The notes under the pieces: generated by a model
Database searches by the model: none
What the model was told of the DNA's origin: nothing
What the model saw: the letters and a program-made list of their open reading frames with translations, nothing else
Source: Coix lacryma-jobi var. lacryma-jobi
Lineage: Eukaryota; Streptophyta; Magnoliopsida; Poales; Poaceae
Direction of reading: 5' to 3'
Assembly: GCA_009763385.1 (NCBI GenBank)
Contig: CM019822.1
Location: 9,952,127 to 10,016,126 of the forward strand
Length of the DNA stretch: 64,000 bases
Part shown: positions 10,773 to 22,201 of the stretch, in pieces
Layout of the letters: every line of letters begins with the position of its first letter
How positions within the stretch are numbered: the first letter of the stretch is position 1
Made by a program: the position numbers and the translations under genes

Positions 10773-11726
10773 ATGGCCGCAACTCGTCCACAGGCACTCG
10801 TGCTTGCAGTAGTGATAATGCTCGTGAGCTCCGCCCAGCTATCCATGGGGGCAAGGAGGCGCATGGAGCTGTATCAACCCAATCCGGCGGACATGCTCTC
10901 CTACCACAACGGAGCCGTGCTCCACGCCGACATCTTCGTGTCCGTGCTCTGGTACGGCAGTTTCACGCAGGTGCAGAAGGCGGTCATCTACGACTTCCTG
11001 CTCTCGCTCACCATGATGCCCCAGCAGGCCGCCTCGCCGTCCGTGGCGCAGTGGTGGGACATCATTGACCAGCAGTACCTGTCCAAGGCCAACGCCGGCG
11101 GGGCCAAGCAAGCCCGGGTGATGCTCGACGACCAGAACCAGGTGTCCGACGACGACAGCTGCTCCATGGGCACGTCCCTCACCCTGGCGCAGATCTCCGC
11201 ACTCGCCGCGAGGGCCAAGCCCAAGAAGGGCGGCGTCGCGCTGGTGTTCACGGCGGAGAACGTCACCGTGGAGGGCTTCTGCATGAGCCAGTGCGGCCTG
11301 CACGGCTCGGACGCCGAGTCCGGCGCCACGTATGTCTGGGTCGGCAACTCGGCCACGCAGTGCCCCGGGCAGTGCGCGTGGCCGTTCCACCAGCCGCTGT
11401 ACGGTCCGCAGAGCCCGCCCCTCGTTCCGCCCAACGGCGACGCCGCCGTGGACGGCATGATCGTCAACCTGGCGAGCGAGTTCGCCGGCGTGGTGACCAA
11501 CCCGTTCCGTGACGCCTACTACCAGGGATCCAGCGACGCGCCCCTGGAGGCCGCCACGGCGTGCGCGGGACAATTCGGCAGCGGCTCGTACCCGGGATAC
11601 GCCGGCAACCTGAAGATTGACCAAGCGAGCGGTGCCAGCTACAACGCCAATGGCGCCCAAGGGAGAAAATACCTCCTCCCCGCGCTCTACAACCCTTCCA
11701 CGTCTGCCTGCAGCACGCTGGTCTAG
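10773..11726 (+). CDS. EXL: EXORDIUM-like (PHI-1 family) secreted protein 2
   Basis: Single-exon gene of 317 codons. A signal peptide covers about residues 1-27 (LVLAVVIMLVSSAQLSMGA, then RRR). The same family blocks as copy 1 are present: YHNGAVL, WYGSF, QKAVIYDFLLSL, QWWDII, KKGGVALVFTAENVTVEGFC, a WVGNSATQCPGQCAWPF block identical to copy 1, NPFRDAYYQG, and the C-terminal GASYNANGAQGRKYLLPAL. It is close to copy 1 across the whole length, so the two are tandem paralogues; copy 1 has extra Gly/Ser-rich and Gly-Thr insertions. No frame damage is seen. Role as for the family: an apoplastic growth-related protein of unknown biochemistry. Confidence 0.95.
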   Translation: MAATRPQALVLAVVIMLVSSAQLSMGARRRMELYQPNPADMLSYHNGAVLHADIFVSVLWYGSFTQVQKAVIYDFLLSLTMMPQQAASPSVAQWWDIIDQQYLSKANAGGAKQARVMLDDQNQVSDDDSCSMGTSLTLAQISALAARAKPKKGGVALVFTAENVTVEGFCMSQCGLHGSDAESGATYVWVGNSATQCPGQCAWPFHQPLYGPQSPPLVPPNGDAAVDGMIVNLASEFAGVVTNPFRDAYYQGSSDAPLEAATACAGQFGSGSYPGYAGNLKIDQASGASYNANGAQGRKYLLPALYNPSTSACSTLV

Positions 11727-11784
11727 CGGAAACGCCAATGCAGAGCAATTATCGTGCTTAGATTGTTTGTTCAGATAAGACGTA

Positions 11785-11875
11785 CTCACTCCATTCCAGA
11801 ATAAGTGTCGTCCGAAAAGCGTGTCTGTGAGAGAAACACGAATTTCTAGTAACACTTATTTTGGAACGGAGGGAG
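11785..11875. mobile_element. 91-bp Stowaway-type MITE
   Basis: The ends CTCACTCCATTCC and GGAACGGAGGGAG are inverted repeats flanked by TA. The length and internal sequence (AAGTGTCGTCCG, GCGTGTCTGTGAG) match a second 91-bp element at 48187-48277, so they belong to one family. It lies just downstream of the second EXL gene. Confidence 0.85.
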
Positions 11876-11898
11876 TACTTATGGGTGTACTGTATATA

Positions 11899-12159
11899 CT
11901 CCTTCCGTATCACAATTAGAGTTCGTTTTGGACAGCGACACGGTCTCCAAAGCATAACTTTGACCACTTATTTCTTTAAAAATATTTGTTATAAAGTGAT
12001 ATATATATATACTTTTATGAAAGTACTTTTCAAGATAAATTTATTTATATGATTTTTACATTTCTAAACTCAATAATTTAAAAGTTATTCATGATTTATA
12101 TTTCCAATGTTTGACCGAAAGCTTTTCCAAAACGAACTCTAATTGTGATACGGAGGGAG
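11899..12159. mobile_element. 261-bp Stowaway (Tc1/mariner) MITE
   Basis: Long terminal inverted repeats: the left end starts CTCCTTCCGTATCACAATTA, and the right end is its near-perfect reverse complement, ending GATACGGAGGGAG. TA flanks both ends. AT-rich, non-coding interior. Confidence 0.9.
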
Positions 12160-12440
12160 TATACAAGTTCAGGCCAGGCGTAATTCTTTCATTTTAAAAA
12201 TTCAAATGTTCCTCATAATAATATTGGTTGGGGGCATCGCAACTAAAGTTATTGGTCCAATTCAAATATTCAATCAAGAGCCATTGATATTTTTTTTAGG
12301 TTTTAACCATACCCACTAGAAAGATGGCTCGTGAAAATAGCACGGTTAGCTAGTTTTTAGCAACGTAACATCGAGATTTTGTTACGAATAATTTAGTTTC
12401 TTTACTTCATTGTATTGGTTCTCTCCATCCGCATACCTTA

Positions 12441-13308
12441 GAGCATCTCCAGGAGTTTTGTATATTGCTTTTGCATTCTTGATTTTTGCCAAAAGTCACA
12501 AAAACACCTCTCCAACAGTTTTGCATTTTGGGTTGGCAATTTGGTTAACTTGGCAATTTCTGATCCTCCCTTGGCATTTATGCGCGGTGGATTGTGGTTT
12601 GGCATATCGGCCTCCGGGTTTCTCTCGCGAAATCCCCCGTGATCCCGACTCCTTCTGGCGCCATATTTTCTCGCCCACCCCTTTGTTTCCTGCGAGTCCT
12701 CGACACCCCAAGCCCTATCGGCCACCACGAACTCGCCCGCGACCGAAGCCCAGAAGAGATCGCCGCCGTCTGAGAACAAGAAAGAACCTCCACAAGGGAT
12801 CGCACCCTAGGGTTCAAGGTACCCCCAATGATCCATGTTGCTGTGTTCTTTTCGTTTTAAGGTTATTGGTAGCTAGCGTTCTAGGGTTTATGATGTTCAG
12901 GTTCCCCATTGAATCCATCTCTGCCTGGTGCAGGTCGGTTCAAGGAAGGGGCCGATCTTTTGGATCAAGGAAGTGGGGCGATGGTTAGAACGATGAAGAG
13001 GATTCAGATGAATGCAGTACCACGATGAAGGCAGGAGCATGAAGAGGGCGATCTGTTGGGTCAAGGCAGGAGCAGGGCGACGTATACCTGGTTCCTCCTC
13101 GCGGAAACCGGCGGCGCGCCGCGCCCGAAGGAAAGACCGCGCGCGCGGGGAAGAAGATTTCACGGCAATTTGTTTCCTGGGTCCACAACATTTCAGATTT
13201 GCAAAGTCTATTTTGGCAAACACTTGGAGAATGCCTTTTTTTTCATTTGGCATATCCTTTTGGGAGTTCAAATGCCAAACCAAAAACGCAAAACTCGTGA
13301 AGATGCTC
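12441..13308. mobile_element. 868-bp PIF/Harbinger-like element with GC-rich cargo
   Basis: The left end starts GAGCATCTCCAGGAGTTTTG. The right end is its imperfect reverse complement (CAAAACTCGTGAAGATGCTC). TTA flanks both ends (12438-12440 and 13309-13311), the target duplication of PIF/Harbinger elements. The outer ~150 bp on each side are related AT-rich arms (TTGGCAAATTT-like words). The centre (about 12590-13160) is GC-rich and gene-like, and includes CTAGGGTTCAAGGTACC, which resembles a plant 5' UTR-intron junction. Frames inside have no recognisable domain. It may have captured a host 5' region. Confidence 0.7.
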
Positions 13309-13311
13309 TTA

Positions 13312-14910
13312 GATCTCGCTTCGATCACCAGCTACGTAGTCTGTGGTTCACTTCCACAGCGATACATCGATCCTTTATTCGTGCAGGCAGAGACAAGGAT
13401 TCACACTCGTCACCTTGTCAAAGTAATCTGCAGAAGCTAAAAACAAAGCAGACAGAGTCGAGGGAAAGACTTACCAAAAAAAACATATTTACAGGAAGTA
13501 AAGATATGATGGATTAGTGTATGAGGGCTCGGTGGTGGTCTTTGGAAAACTTTTCCGTCGCTGGCTGGAGCCCAGAAACCAGTACTTAGATCATATTGAT
13601 CAAAACGTGCGAACATTTCAGAATAGCGATCAGTGAAAGTACGCACATATGGTAGAGTTCAGCGACAGAAACAAAATCCTTGATCCTTTTTTTCTATATT
13701 TTATAAGCACAAAATGTATAATTAAAACAATTTAGCTCTACTTTTAAAAGAACCAAATTTTAGGGGGTTACGATATAAATGATTTTTTGTGACTTGCATT
13801 TATTATTGTCTCTCACCCATGCATCCTACAGTTTTCCTACTATTCAGGGTAGGCTTTCGTTTCAGCTTCATTTTTAAATAAGGGACAATAAATAACTAGT
13901 ATTGTCAAAATCTTTCACATATTATTTAGTTCCTTGACACTATTCTATAATTTTTTGTCACGTTGGTTTGTAGAGACCTACCCTAAAACATTATGGATTC
14001 ATCGCAATGCCGTTCTTGTCAGTTGGAGCCACTACTACCTTAAGCAACACCTATGCCAACATCTATGCACACCACAAACCTTCCATAAAGAAAATGTGGA
14101 ACCATAACCATTGACATGCTAATTTTAGTCCTGCTACCATGCCACTTTGCCTATTGCGACACTGTTGTTAATGTGGCCACATTTCTTTCGGCTTGTAACT
14201 ATAGCTTCTTGCGAAGAAATTGCTCTGTTGTGAGCTTTGCACGTATGTGCATTATAGAATGATGGACAAATTACACAGGCTAGACTTAATGAATGAGGAC
14301 TTGCTTTCTTCTTGTATGATATGGCAAGGTTTCTGCTTATGTTTTTTTTTCAAAGAATTATATGCAGTCTTAATCAAAAGTATATATGTTTTTAATACGT
14401 TTTCCTATGATTTGATCACAATATTAGCCACGCGAACCTATTTCTTATCTAGGTCATTGTCATAGAAGATAAATATTTTATCCATGAACCTCCATAAAAT
14501 ATTCACTTCCACTTCTATATGCGCACCCTAAACACTAGGTCCGGTCCTATGTTAAAGATTGCTAAGATCAACGATATTGTTAAGAATGGGGGCATCTGCA
14601 AGGCTTGCAACTTGCATGATGCAAGTATGCAACTTTCGCCCGTACCCCACACAAATTATGGGCAGAGTGGCCTTCAAGTAGTGTATTAGACTAAGGAAAG
14701 AAAAAAAGAATGCAAGAATTCACTCACCTCGTTTCAGCCAATTACCCACCTACTGTGATAAGAAACTAACACCACGAGGCAAAATGAAACCAGGTTGAGT
14801 GAAAGGAAAGGAAACACGTCGACTGAAAAACCACGAGATAAAACAAGCCAGGAAAAGGCCGACACAACTAAGAGGAGCTAACAAACTGACTGTGAGCCAA
14901 CTGAAATGTT
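13312..14910. other. Intergenic, AT-rich
   Basis: No gene, RNA gene or clear transposon border is supported. It is AT-rich with short chance frames only. Confidence 0.55.
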
Positions 14911-14914
14911 GAAT

Positions 14915-15215
14915 GTGTCCTTGCACAAAGATGTAATTTGTCTTGGCTGCAACTACTTTTGTTGGAATGTTCTTCTATTCCTTTCTTTCCATATATTCTA
15001 CCAAAAGTAGACCGTGACACCGTAAAAAAACCTTTCTTCGATCTTCTTGTATCCTCCTAGTGCAACACTTGCGCTAGTATATGTAGAGGGATCCCAAAGT
15101 GTTTAACAGGTTCAAAATTGATAAAGCCGAACCATTGTTTCATGATCTCCCAAACCTCCTTAGTAAAGGAGCAATCCTTGCATAAGTGCGTCGAGGTCTC
15201 TTGGTCTAGGCCACA
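14915..15215 (-). pseudogene. LINE (non-LTR) remnant, zf-RVT domain
   Basis: On the minus strand 15215 to about 15070 translates to DQETSTHLCKDCSFTKEVW followed by EIMKQWFGFINFEP. This is the zf-RVT (zinc-binding in reverse transcriptase) block at the C-terminus of plant LINE ORF2. After a stop and a frame change it resumes as KKIEERFFYGVTVYFW, a stop, then NIWKERNRRTFQQ. The domain order fits a LINE 3' coding end. It is a decayed fragment without function. Confidence 0.75.
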
Positions 15216-15220
15216 AAGCT

Positions 15221-15221
<1 letters not shown>

Positions 15222-15264
<43 letters not shown>

Positions 15265-15277
15265 TGTGTGTGTGTGT
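15222..15277. repeat. (TA)n/(TG)n microsatellite
   Basis: About 40 bp of TA repeat run into TGTGTGTG. It directly abuts the LINE remnant. Confidence 0.95.
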
Positions 15278-15279
15278 CT

Positions 15280-17180
15280 AATTATACTTGTAAAGCACAA
15301 AACAAATCAAATAGCATTGTCTTAATTTAATAAATTTAACAATGATCAATGAACAATGTTGAGGCTAAGACAACAACAAATTTATAGTCCTCGAACTAAG
15401 ATGGTTACCTAGGAGGACAAATGTTTCTTCTTAGGTAAGATCGTAAAATTTCAACTCCTAAAGCAAAATTAGAAGGAAAAGATTTCACCATATGAGACTG
15501 TTATCAACTATTATTTATCATTATGAATGACTAATTGGAAGAGTAATTGTGTAAATCGAATACACATCGTACCTGGATGGCTTGGCTAGGTTGAATATTT
15601 TAATCTGCAGCCACCAGACTAGACGTCCAGACCGACGGAGATCCTGCGAGGTCTCGAGAGGAACCGGCGGCACGGTCAGGGCGTCGGGCGGAGACCGGAG
15701 AGTCGCGATTGAGATACCGATTTACCTTCGGATTCGTAGGCTATTGTTGATGATAGGCGGACCAATGTGCCTATGTGGGTTTACGCACCTAGCTAGGTTT
15801 GGGCCCTTATTTGGGCTGCGCCGTCAGCGGTCACAGCTCACACGCGCCGCACAACCACAGGGCCCGGCCCTGGCGACGACATCGCGGGACGGGGGCGAGA
15901 CCGCACGGGCGCTCGCTGGCGGTTGCCAGGTGCGCACGAGACTCCACCGCACTCCATTCCGCTGTGGCGCTGTCCACACACCTGCTCCATGTGTTCTCCG
16001 CACGCAATACAATGCCTCCCACAGTCCCACTAGCGAGTGATGCTTGTGGCCGTTGGCCGGGGCTCCGGCCGTCAAACAATTCCAACGCGTCTTCTCGGCG
16101 GACGCGCACGAGTCGCCTCGAAGCGCACGGCGGACAGGCTGTGCCACTGTGCCCGTCCTTGGGACGTAGGCACGCCGCCTTGCGTGCTTAAAGGCTAAAG
16201 CATCACGGGTGAGGTTATTCACGAGTCCCGTCACACGTCCGGCGGCTTCGTCGAAAGTGAAATGCACGTCAGTAGGCGATCACTTGCCACCTGAACATTT
16301 TTGTAGAAATTCTAAGCCGGTCGCGCGGGCATGGGTTCTGGACTTGTGGAGGTGGAGCCGTGGAGGTCCAGGGGTGCGGTGCGCGCCGCCACCGGCCACC
16401 GGCCACTACCAGGGTGGCGTGTCCCTCGAAGCCCCAGCAACAACCCGCTGCGCCTGCGCGCGCGGCCACGACCACGACAAGAGGGCCGTAAAGAAAGGAC
16501 TGCCGGTCCACTCCGAGCATGGGACCGGAGTGGTTAGTTTGCAATGATAGCACGCGTGTGCGCACGTATTGCGGCCACGTGTTACGTAAAGGTCTCTCTG
16601 GAGTCTGGCATGATCTCCATTTTGCGCTACCGAAGAAGACCTGGTCGTCGCTGGAGCACTGCTAGATCATATCGCGCGCACGCCACGAGCCAGCTGTACG
16701 AGCAACATGCATGCATGTATCGCGTATAGCCATTCCCTCGCCGGCCATTTCTCATTTGTTAATGGTTGGAGTCTTTGCGCGCCCAGTTCTCACCCGCGGC
16801 GCAGCTCTTTGTTTTTTTCGAGGCGCAGCTCTAGGGAACCTTCCGCGGCCACATGCGCCGGACAGCTGTTGCTCATCGATAGGCAGCGGGAGGCCACGCG
16901 GTCAGATCCGTCATCCGGCGCGCGAGGATAGAGTGCGCGGCAATCTGACTCGCACTGTCTCTGGACCCGTGCCCGCAAGCAGCTCGACAGCGCAGCGCGC
17001 ACGGTGAGCGACACACGGTGGCGTGCGCGGGGTGCACCGTGCACCGCGCCTCGTTGCCTCCCCGCGGCCCCCCATGCCGCCGCGCAGACCTGCACGTCTG
17101 CACCAGATGTAGTAGGAGCGGTAGGCAAGAGCCGTGCTCCAAGTCTCTCGTCGTTCTCCTGCAGGCACTTGACGCAGAGA
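15280..17180. other. Intergenic region and upstream region of third EXL gene
   Basis: 15280-15600 is AT-rich. 15600-17180 is GC-rich with many chance frames on both strands and no recognisable domain. No transposon ends were recognised. Confidence 0.5.
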
Positions 17181-17183
17181 CTA

Positions 17184-17194
17184 GCTATAAATAG
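17184..17194 (+). promoter_or_regulatory. TATA box of third EXL gene
   Basis: GCTATAAATAG is a strong plant TATA consensus located about 120 bp upstream of the third EXL start codon. Confidence 0.75.
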
Positions 17195-17313
17195 AGGAGC
17201 CGGGAGCCTTCCACTCCATCACAACGACAAGCACACTAAACACAACAAGGTCGGTCACCAAGCAGTCACAAGTTTCGCGGCGCAGTTTAGAAAGTCTCGT
17301 GACGTGATTAGCA

Positions 17314-18244
17314 ATGGCTTCTCTTGTGATGGTTGTGGCGATGGTACTGAGCCTGGCGCAGCTCTCCGCGGGGAGCAGGAGGTTGATGGAGCTGTACATT
17401 CCTCCGGCGAGCGATCAGCTCACCGACCACCACGGCGGCGTGCTCAGCGGCGACATCCGGGTGTCCACGCTCTGGTACGGAAGCTTCACGTCGGCGCAGA
17501 AGTCGATCGTCTACGACTTCCTCCTCTCGCTCACCGCGGCGCCGCCGAGCGCGGCAGCCACGCCCTCGGTCGGCCAGTGGTGGGGGCACCATCGACCAGC
17601 TGTACCTGTCCAGCAGCGCCGCCGCCGCGTCGGCGGCGACGCGCATGCTCCTCGACGCGCGGGCGCAGGTGTCCGACGAGGCGTACTCGCTGGGGAAGTC
17701 GCTGACGCAGGCCCAGATCGAGCAGCTCGCCGCGCGCGCCGGCGCCAAGAAGGGCGGCATCGCGCTGGTCTTCACCGACCAGGACGTGGCCGTGGAGGGC
17801 TTCTGCCGCAGCCGGTGCGGCACGCACGGCTCCGCGGCCGGGTCCACCTACATCTGGGTGGGCAACGCCGTGAAGCAGTGCCCGGGGCAGTGCGCGTGGC
17901 CGCTCGCGCAGCCGCTGTACGGGCCGCAGGGCGCGCCCCTTGTGGCGCCCAACGGCGACGCCGGGATGGACGGGCTGGTGATGGTCCTCGCCACCATGGT
18001 TGCCGGCACCGTGACCAACCCGTATCGTGACGGCTTCTACCAGGGCTCCAAGGACGCGCCGCTGGAGGCGTGCACCGCGTGCCCGGGCGTCTACGGCAGC
18101 GGCGCCTATCCGGGCTTTCCCGGGAACCTGTTGGTCGACCAAACCACCGGGGCCAGCTACAATGCCAACGGCGTGAACGGGAGAAAGTACCTGCTCCCGG
18201 CCTTGTACAACCCGGCGACGTCCACCTGCAACACCCTGGTCTAG
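17314..18244 (+). pseudogene. EXL: EXORDIUM-like protein 3, single-base frameshift
   Basis: The gene starts with a signal peptide (VMVVAMVLSLAQLSAG) followed by the family blocks DHHGGVL, WYGSF and QKSIVYDFLLSL, up to QWW near codon 91. A run of five G at 17582-17586 then throws it out of frame. The correct frame resumes at once and runs to TAG 18242-18244 with all downstream blocks: KKGGIALVFTDQDVAVEGFC, WVGNAVKQCPGQCAWPL, GTVTNPYRDGFYQG, TGASYNANG, GRKYLLPALYNP. Read across the shift, it would be about 309 residues. The other two copies have QWWNTI and QWWDII here, consistent with one extra G. The promoter and every other block look intact, so this is either a very recent mutation or a sequencing error in a homopolymer. 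If real, the product is a short secreted fragment with an unrelated tail. Confidence 0.9.
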
Positions 18245-19314
18245 TGGTGTAGTCGACTGGAGTCTGTACCGGGCAGCGTCCCCGTTAATATGTGTACTGT
18301 ACGCCTGATCAAAGTTGTACATATACGAGTTTGGACTGGAGAAATGATATTACTTTGTTCGTCTAAAAAACTGCTACATGTGAATCCTGTCATTCCAGGC
18401 CAAGGCCCGTTGAAGATCAATTCGGCCCAATTAATGAAAACCGACCTGGGAAAGAAAAATAATATGAAAAGTCTACTTTTCCTAAAGCACGAGGACGGCC
18501 ACCTCCACGCCAACTTGTGTCGTTGCCTCCTCTTCCCTCTCCCCTTTGCTGGTAACCAATATGGTGGGCCTTGCTGGCCCGTGCCGTTGGATGTCTCGTG
18601 TTTTTTGGGCTGGCCAGACAGAAAAATTGGTCCGACGTGCTATGTCTGGGCTGGTAGATAGGGTACAACCCGGTCACTGTGCTGTTCAAAAAAACCTGGT
18701 CACCGTAGGTCATGTTGGATCAGACGGCCTAAAATCAAAAGTATAATAAGTACTCCTTGGAGCAAGCATAAAGTATAATAGTGGGCTGCAAAAAAGCTAA
18801 ATGCTGAGGTGAAACAGAGAAGAAAGGATAAAAGAGAAGTGGACTGTACGTTACAGCCCGTTTGGACACAAGAACCAATGCAATTTGTGAGAGAGACAAG
18901 TGAAGTCTTATAACAAAGACTTAACTATTGTATGAGTGGACTAAAAGGTGAGCTGCAAAGAGCCTTATAGCCAGCAACAGACTGTATTATTAAACTTGCT
19001 CTTAACAGACTGTAAGAGGATTCATGTCATCAGAATCTTATATGGTGATGAGAGAATTGAGGAGAGAGAAGGAAGCGAGCTGTTAGTTAACAGCCTGACT
19101 ACAGGGACAATCTACGAGAAAAGGATGTCTTTTTTATTTTCTCTCTCAATCACATGTGTTCTTTTACTGTTGCTATTTATTCCTTACAGTCAACTTACAA
19201 GAGTGCTTTGTATACATTTCGACTATAACCCTGACTTGCAGCATGTTGTTGGCACTCTTATTATTATCCTTGCTCTAAATGTGCGTCCATATTGTGTTGG
19301 TCATTTCCTATCTA
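18245..19314. other. Intergenic region downstream of third EXL gene
   Basis: No gene is supported. Parts of 18780-19030 resemble degraded grass MITE sequence (for example TTATAGCCAGCAACAGACTG, 18965-18984), but I could not define ends. Confidence 0.45.
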
Positions 19315-19516
19315 CTCCCTTCGTCCATAAAAACATATAACTGTAGATTCTGTATCAAAAAAGTACTTCACGTTTGATCACGTTTCTAATAAATAGTATT
19401 AATATTTATTAATTCAAATAAATTTACTATAAAAGTATATTTCATAATTAATCTAATAATGTTTATTCGATATCATAAATATTAATATATTTTTATCTAT
19501 AATTGTTTAAATATAA
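19315..19516. mobile_element. Stowaway-type MITE arm cut by the CACTA insertion
   Basis: It starts CTCCCTTCGTCCATAAAAAC after TA, the left end of a Stowaway MITE, and continues AT-rich until the CACTA terminus at 19517. No matching right arm is visible after 47574, so the rest was lost or decayed. Confidence 0.6.
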
Positions 19517-19534
19517 CATTACAACAGAATTGAG

Positions 19535-19760
19535 CTTTAGCACCGGTCAGCAAGGGCCTTTAGCCCCGGTTGCCGAGCCGGGACTACGTTTCCGGGACTA
19601 AAGGCCCCCCTTTAGTCCCGGCTCCGGTAACCGGGGCTAAAGCCCCCCTTAGTCCCGATTGGTAATACCAGACGAGACTAAAGGGTGTTGCCAGCGGTGC
19701 AACGCAGCAACACCCTTTAGCTTCGGCGGGTATTACCAGCCGAGACTAAAGGGTCCCCTG
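19535..19760. repeat. CACTA left subterminal repeat array
   Basis: Multiple direct and inverted copies of a 10-12-bp unit (TTTAGTCCCGG / CCGGGACTAAAG and variants) are packed into about 225 bp. Such arrays are binding sites for the accessory transposition protein in the En/Spm family. Confidence 0.85.
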
Positions 19761-20953
19761 ATTTTTTCTTTTTATTTTCATTTCAGTTTTGTTTTTAGTT
19801 TTGTTTATTTATTTAATAGGTTTTCCAATATATATTCTTTACTGCTAATATATATAATTTATATATATTAGCAGCATAACACAATAAGCTTATTGCATGC
19901 ATATATAATTGAACTATAGAACTACATATATATATATAAATATATATACATAAAATTACAAGCAATATACATATAGGAGTTGTCCAAATATCTATCTACA
20001 CAAGTTGTACTCTAAAGTTAGTACTGTAAACCTATTACAAGTTGTACTCCATCTAAAGATCTACAGGGCATACAAATGATCATCATTGTTTGGAATCAAC
20101 TTCTCGTTGGTATTACAGTAGAACTCGCCGTTTGGATTTATGACTTGTTCCCGAAGAAATCCTGCTATTGTCTCTTGTATTGCTTTCAATTGGTCTTGTA
20201 GCATCACTTTTTGCTTCAACCAGTCAGTCTTCAATTGGAATTAAAGAAGATATTAGTTATATCTATATTATCAATATTAAGTCTATAAAAAATGAAAAGA
20301 AACATGTTACGTACTTTGATGATTTCTTCAGGAATTCTATTTGATTCTAGAATCCGCATAAGTTGGTACCCTGTTTTTGTCTCAAAATCCACCGTAGAAT
20401 GAAAAGATTCATCTCATAATAAAGATATGATATATGACATGATATAATAAAGATACACGTACATTGACGAAGGTGTAAACTTACTGGTAGTCGTGGCTTT
20501 ATTGTAAGTGGGGCCTTACACTGACTCATATGTTCCCGAGCAATGAATTTTTCCCAAACCCTAATCCGGCCAATGAAACATTAATAGTTGGATCATTTTT
20601 AATTAGTATACATATATACAAGCTTATATTAGTCTATACTTTAAGCATGCAAGCTAGGGATCGAAAAATTACCTTTGGAGGATGTCTATCATATCTTGGT
20701 AATCTTCTTGCGGTTTGCTCAACGAGTCATAGATTAACACATTGCTGTGTTTGAGATCGATGACCATCAATATCTAGTGATAGCTGTTCATACACATGAT
20801 TCATATATATATATATATATATTATTAGGGTTAAGTAAAATAAAATGTGCACATTATTAACTATATATGTCTCACGCACTTAAAGTTGTATGGGAAGAGA
20901 ATTCTTTCTCTATCTTTTTGGTTTACGAAGAACCTCATGAGATTCATACACGA

Positions 20954-22186
20954 TGTTGATATTTGGTAACGCAATTAGGAAATAGGATCCGCAAGCGCAC
21001 GGATATCGGTGAGCACTTCACCCGAGAATAAGTCCTGGGTATCGTATTTATATTTTTACCACTAGGAGAAAAGGTGCATCTGACTAACCAAATCTATTAC
21101 TACTAACCTTTAGGCTACAAACCACTATGACTCGATATAAGTGATATAGAGAAGACTACAACCGCACTCTTCTTCTAACCTTGGTAAGGATGATCTATTG
21201 TTCTATTGGGGAGGCTGACGGAATCTAGACACCACAAAGGATGTTCAACCCGCACCTATAAACCCTATCGATCCTGCTAACGGGATATGGAATCCAAAGG
21301 TAACTCGGAAATGTCACGTTCCTCGCTACTACCACGATCCAGCTAGACGAGGGGATATCTATGAGTATCCTAGCTTAAACACCACGTTTACGCCAGAGAT
21401 GATTACTCTAAACTCTACGCGAAGAGATCAAAGTAAACTCATAAACCAAAGAACAATAAAACAAAGAACTTACTAGAATTTAGAAGTCGAAATACTGAAG
21501 AATCCTGAGAACAAGCCTCGGGCTAGGAGAACTTGATCCCGCAGGTACAACCTCGGAGTAGACACCGACAGGCCGGCTTCCTCCGATCTACACCTCCACT
21601 CTATCTCTCTTAATCTAGTAGAACTAATTCTACTTCACATTGGATGCTACGCCCCTAGAGGTGGGAACCTAGAGGAACCTCTCTCTCTAAACCCTAACTT
21701 TTGATATGCAACTGAATAATGAATTGGGGTCTCCTGTGCCAGGGGCCAGGGCCTTGCTTATATAGTCTTTTCCGGTGAATCTGGACCGTTGGATCAAACC
21801 GACTTAGAAAGGACGGTTTTCCTTGATCCTCAAAGGCGGTGGAGCATAATCCGCGAGATTGAGCCTGATTGGCTGCAGGCATAGGGCGGGCGCCCTGGGG
21901 GGTAGGGCGGGCGCCCTGCCTGTGGGCCCGTTCCGCCTCCGCTTCGGTCGTGTTGCTTCTGGACTCTTCCTGATCGAGGAAAATTGGCCGCCAAGTTAAT
22001 ATCCCGTCATTAATCCGACATGTGGGCCTATTTTCCATATTATCTGATAACCCCCTGCAGAAATAGATAAACAGCAAAACTCGTGGAATTCTGTCAGATC
22101 AAACCCTAATTATAGGTGTTGCTTGCATATAGGTCCTTTTCTTTATTTATTTGATAGCTATAATTGATACTTAAGAACCGTCAACA
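20954..22186 (-). repeat. Gypsy 3' LTR (1,233 bp)
   Basis: Begins TGTTGATATTTGG and ends CCGTCAACA (TGTTGA...TCAACA inverted ends). It has the same length as the partner at 28525-29757, and I found no difference by reading, so insertion is recent. On the minus strand the promoter shows two copies of a GC-rich motif (AGGGCGCCCGCCCT, 21917-21904 and 21896-21883, 21 bp apart). About 120 bp further on is CTATATAAGCAAG (TATA at 21765-21758). The 127-codon frame inside is an LTR shadow repeated in both copies. Confidence 0.95.
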
Positions 22187-22201
22187 AACACCCCCATACT
22201 T
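22187..22201 (-). other. Polypurine tract of Gypsy element
   Basis: On the minus strand this reads AAGTATGGGGGTGTT directly before the 3' LTR, the expected site for plus-strand priming. Confidence 0.85.

Noticed and set aside
12410..12988. 192-codon frame near the TTA-flanked element
   Set aside because: It crosses the transposon border at 12441 and has no domain; better explained as captured untranslated sequence.
21694..22077. 127-codon minus-strand frame repeated at 29265-29648
   Set aside because: Part of the Gypsy LTR transcribed leader; no domain; identity reflects young LTRs.
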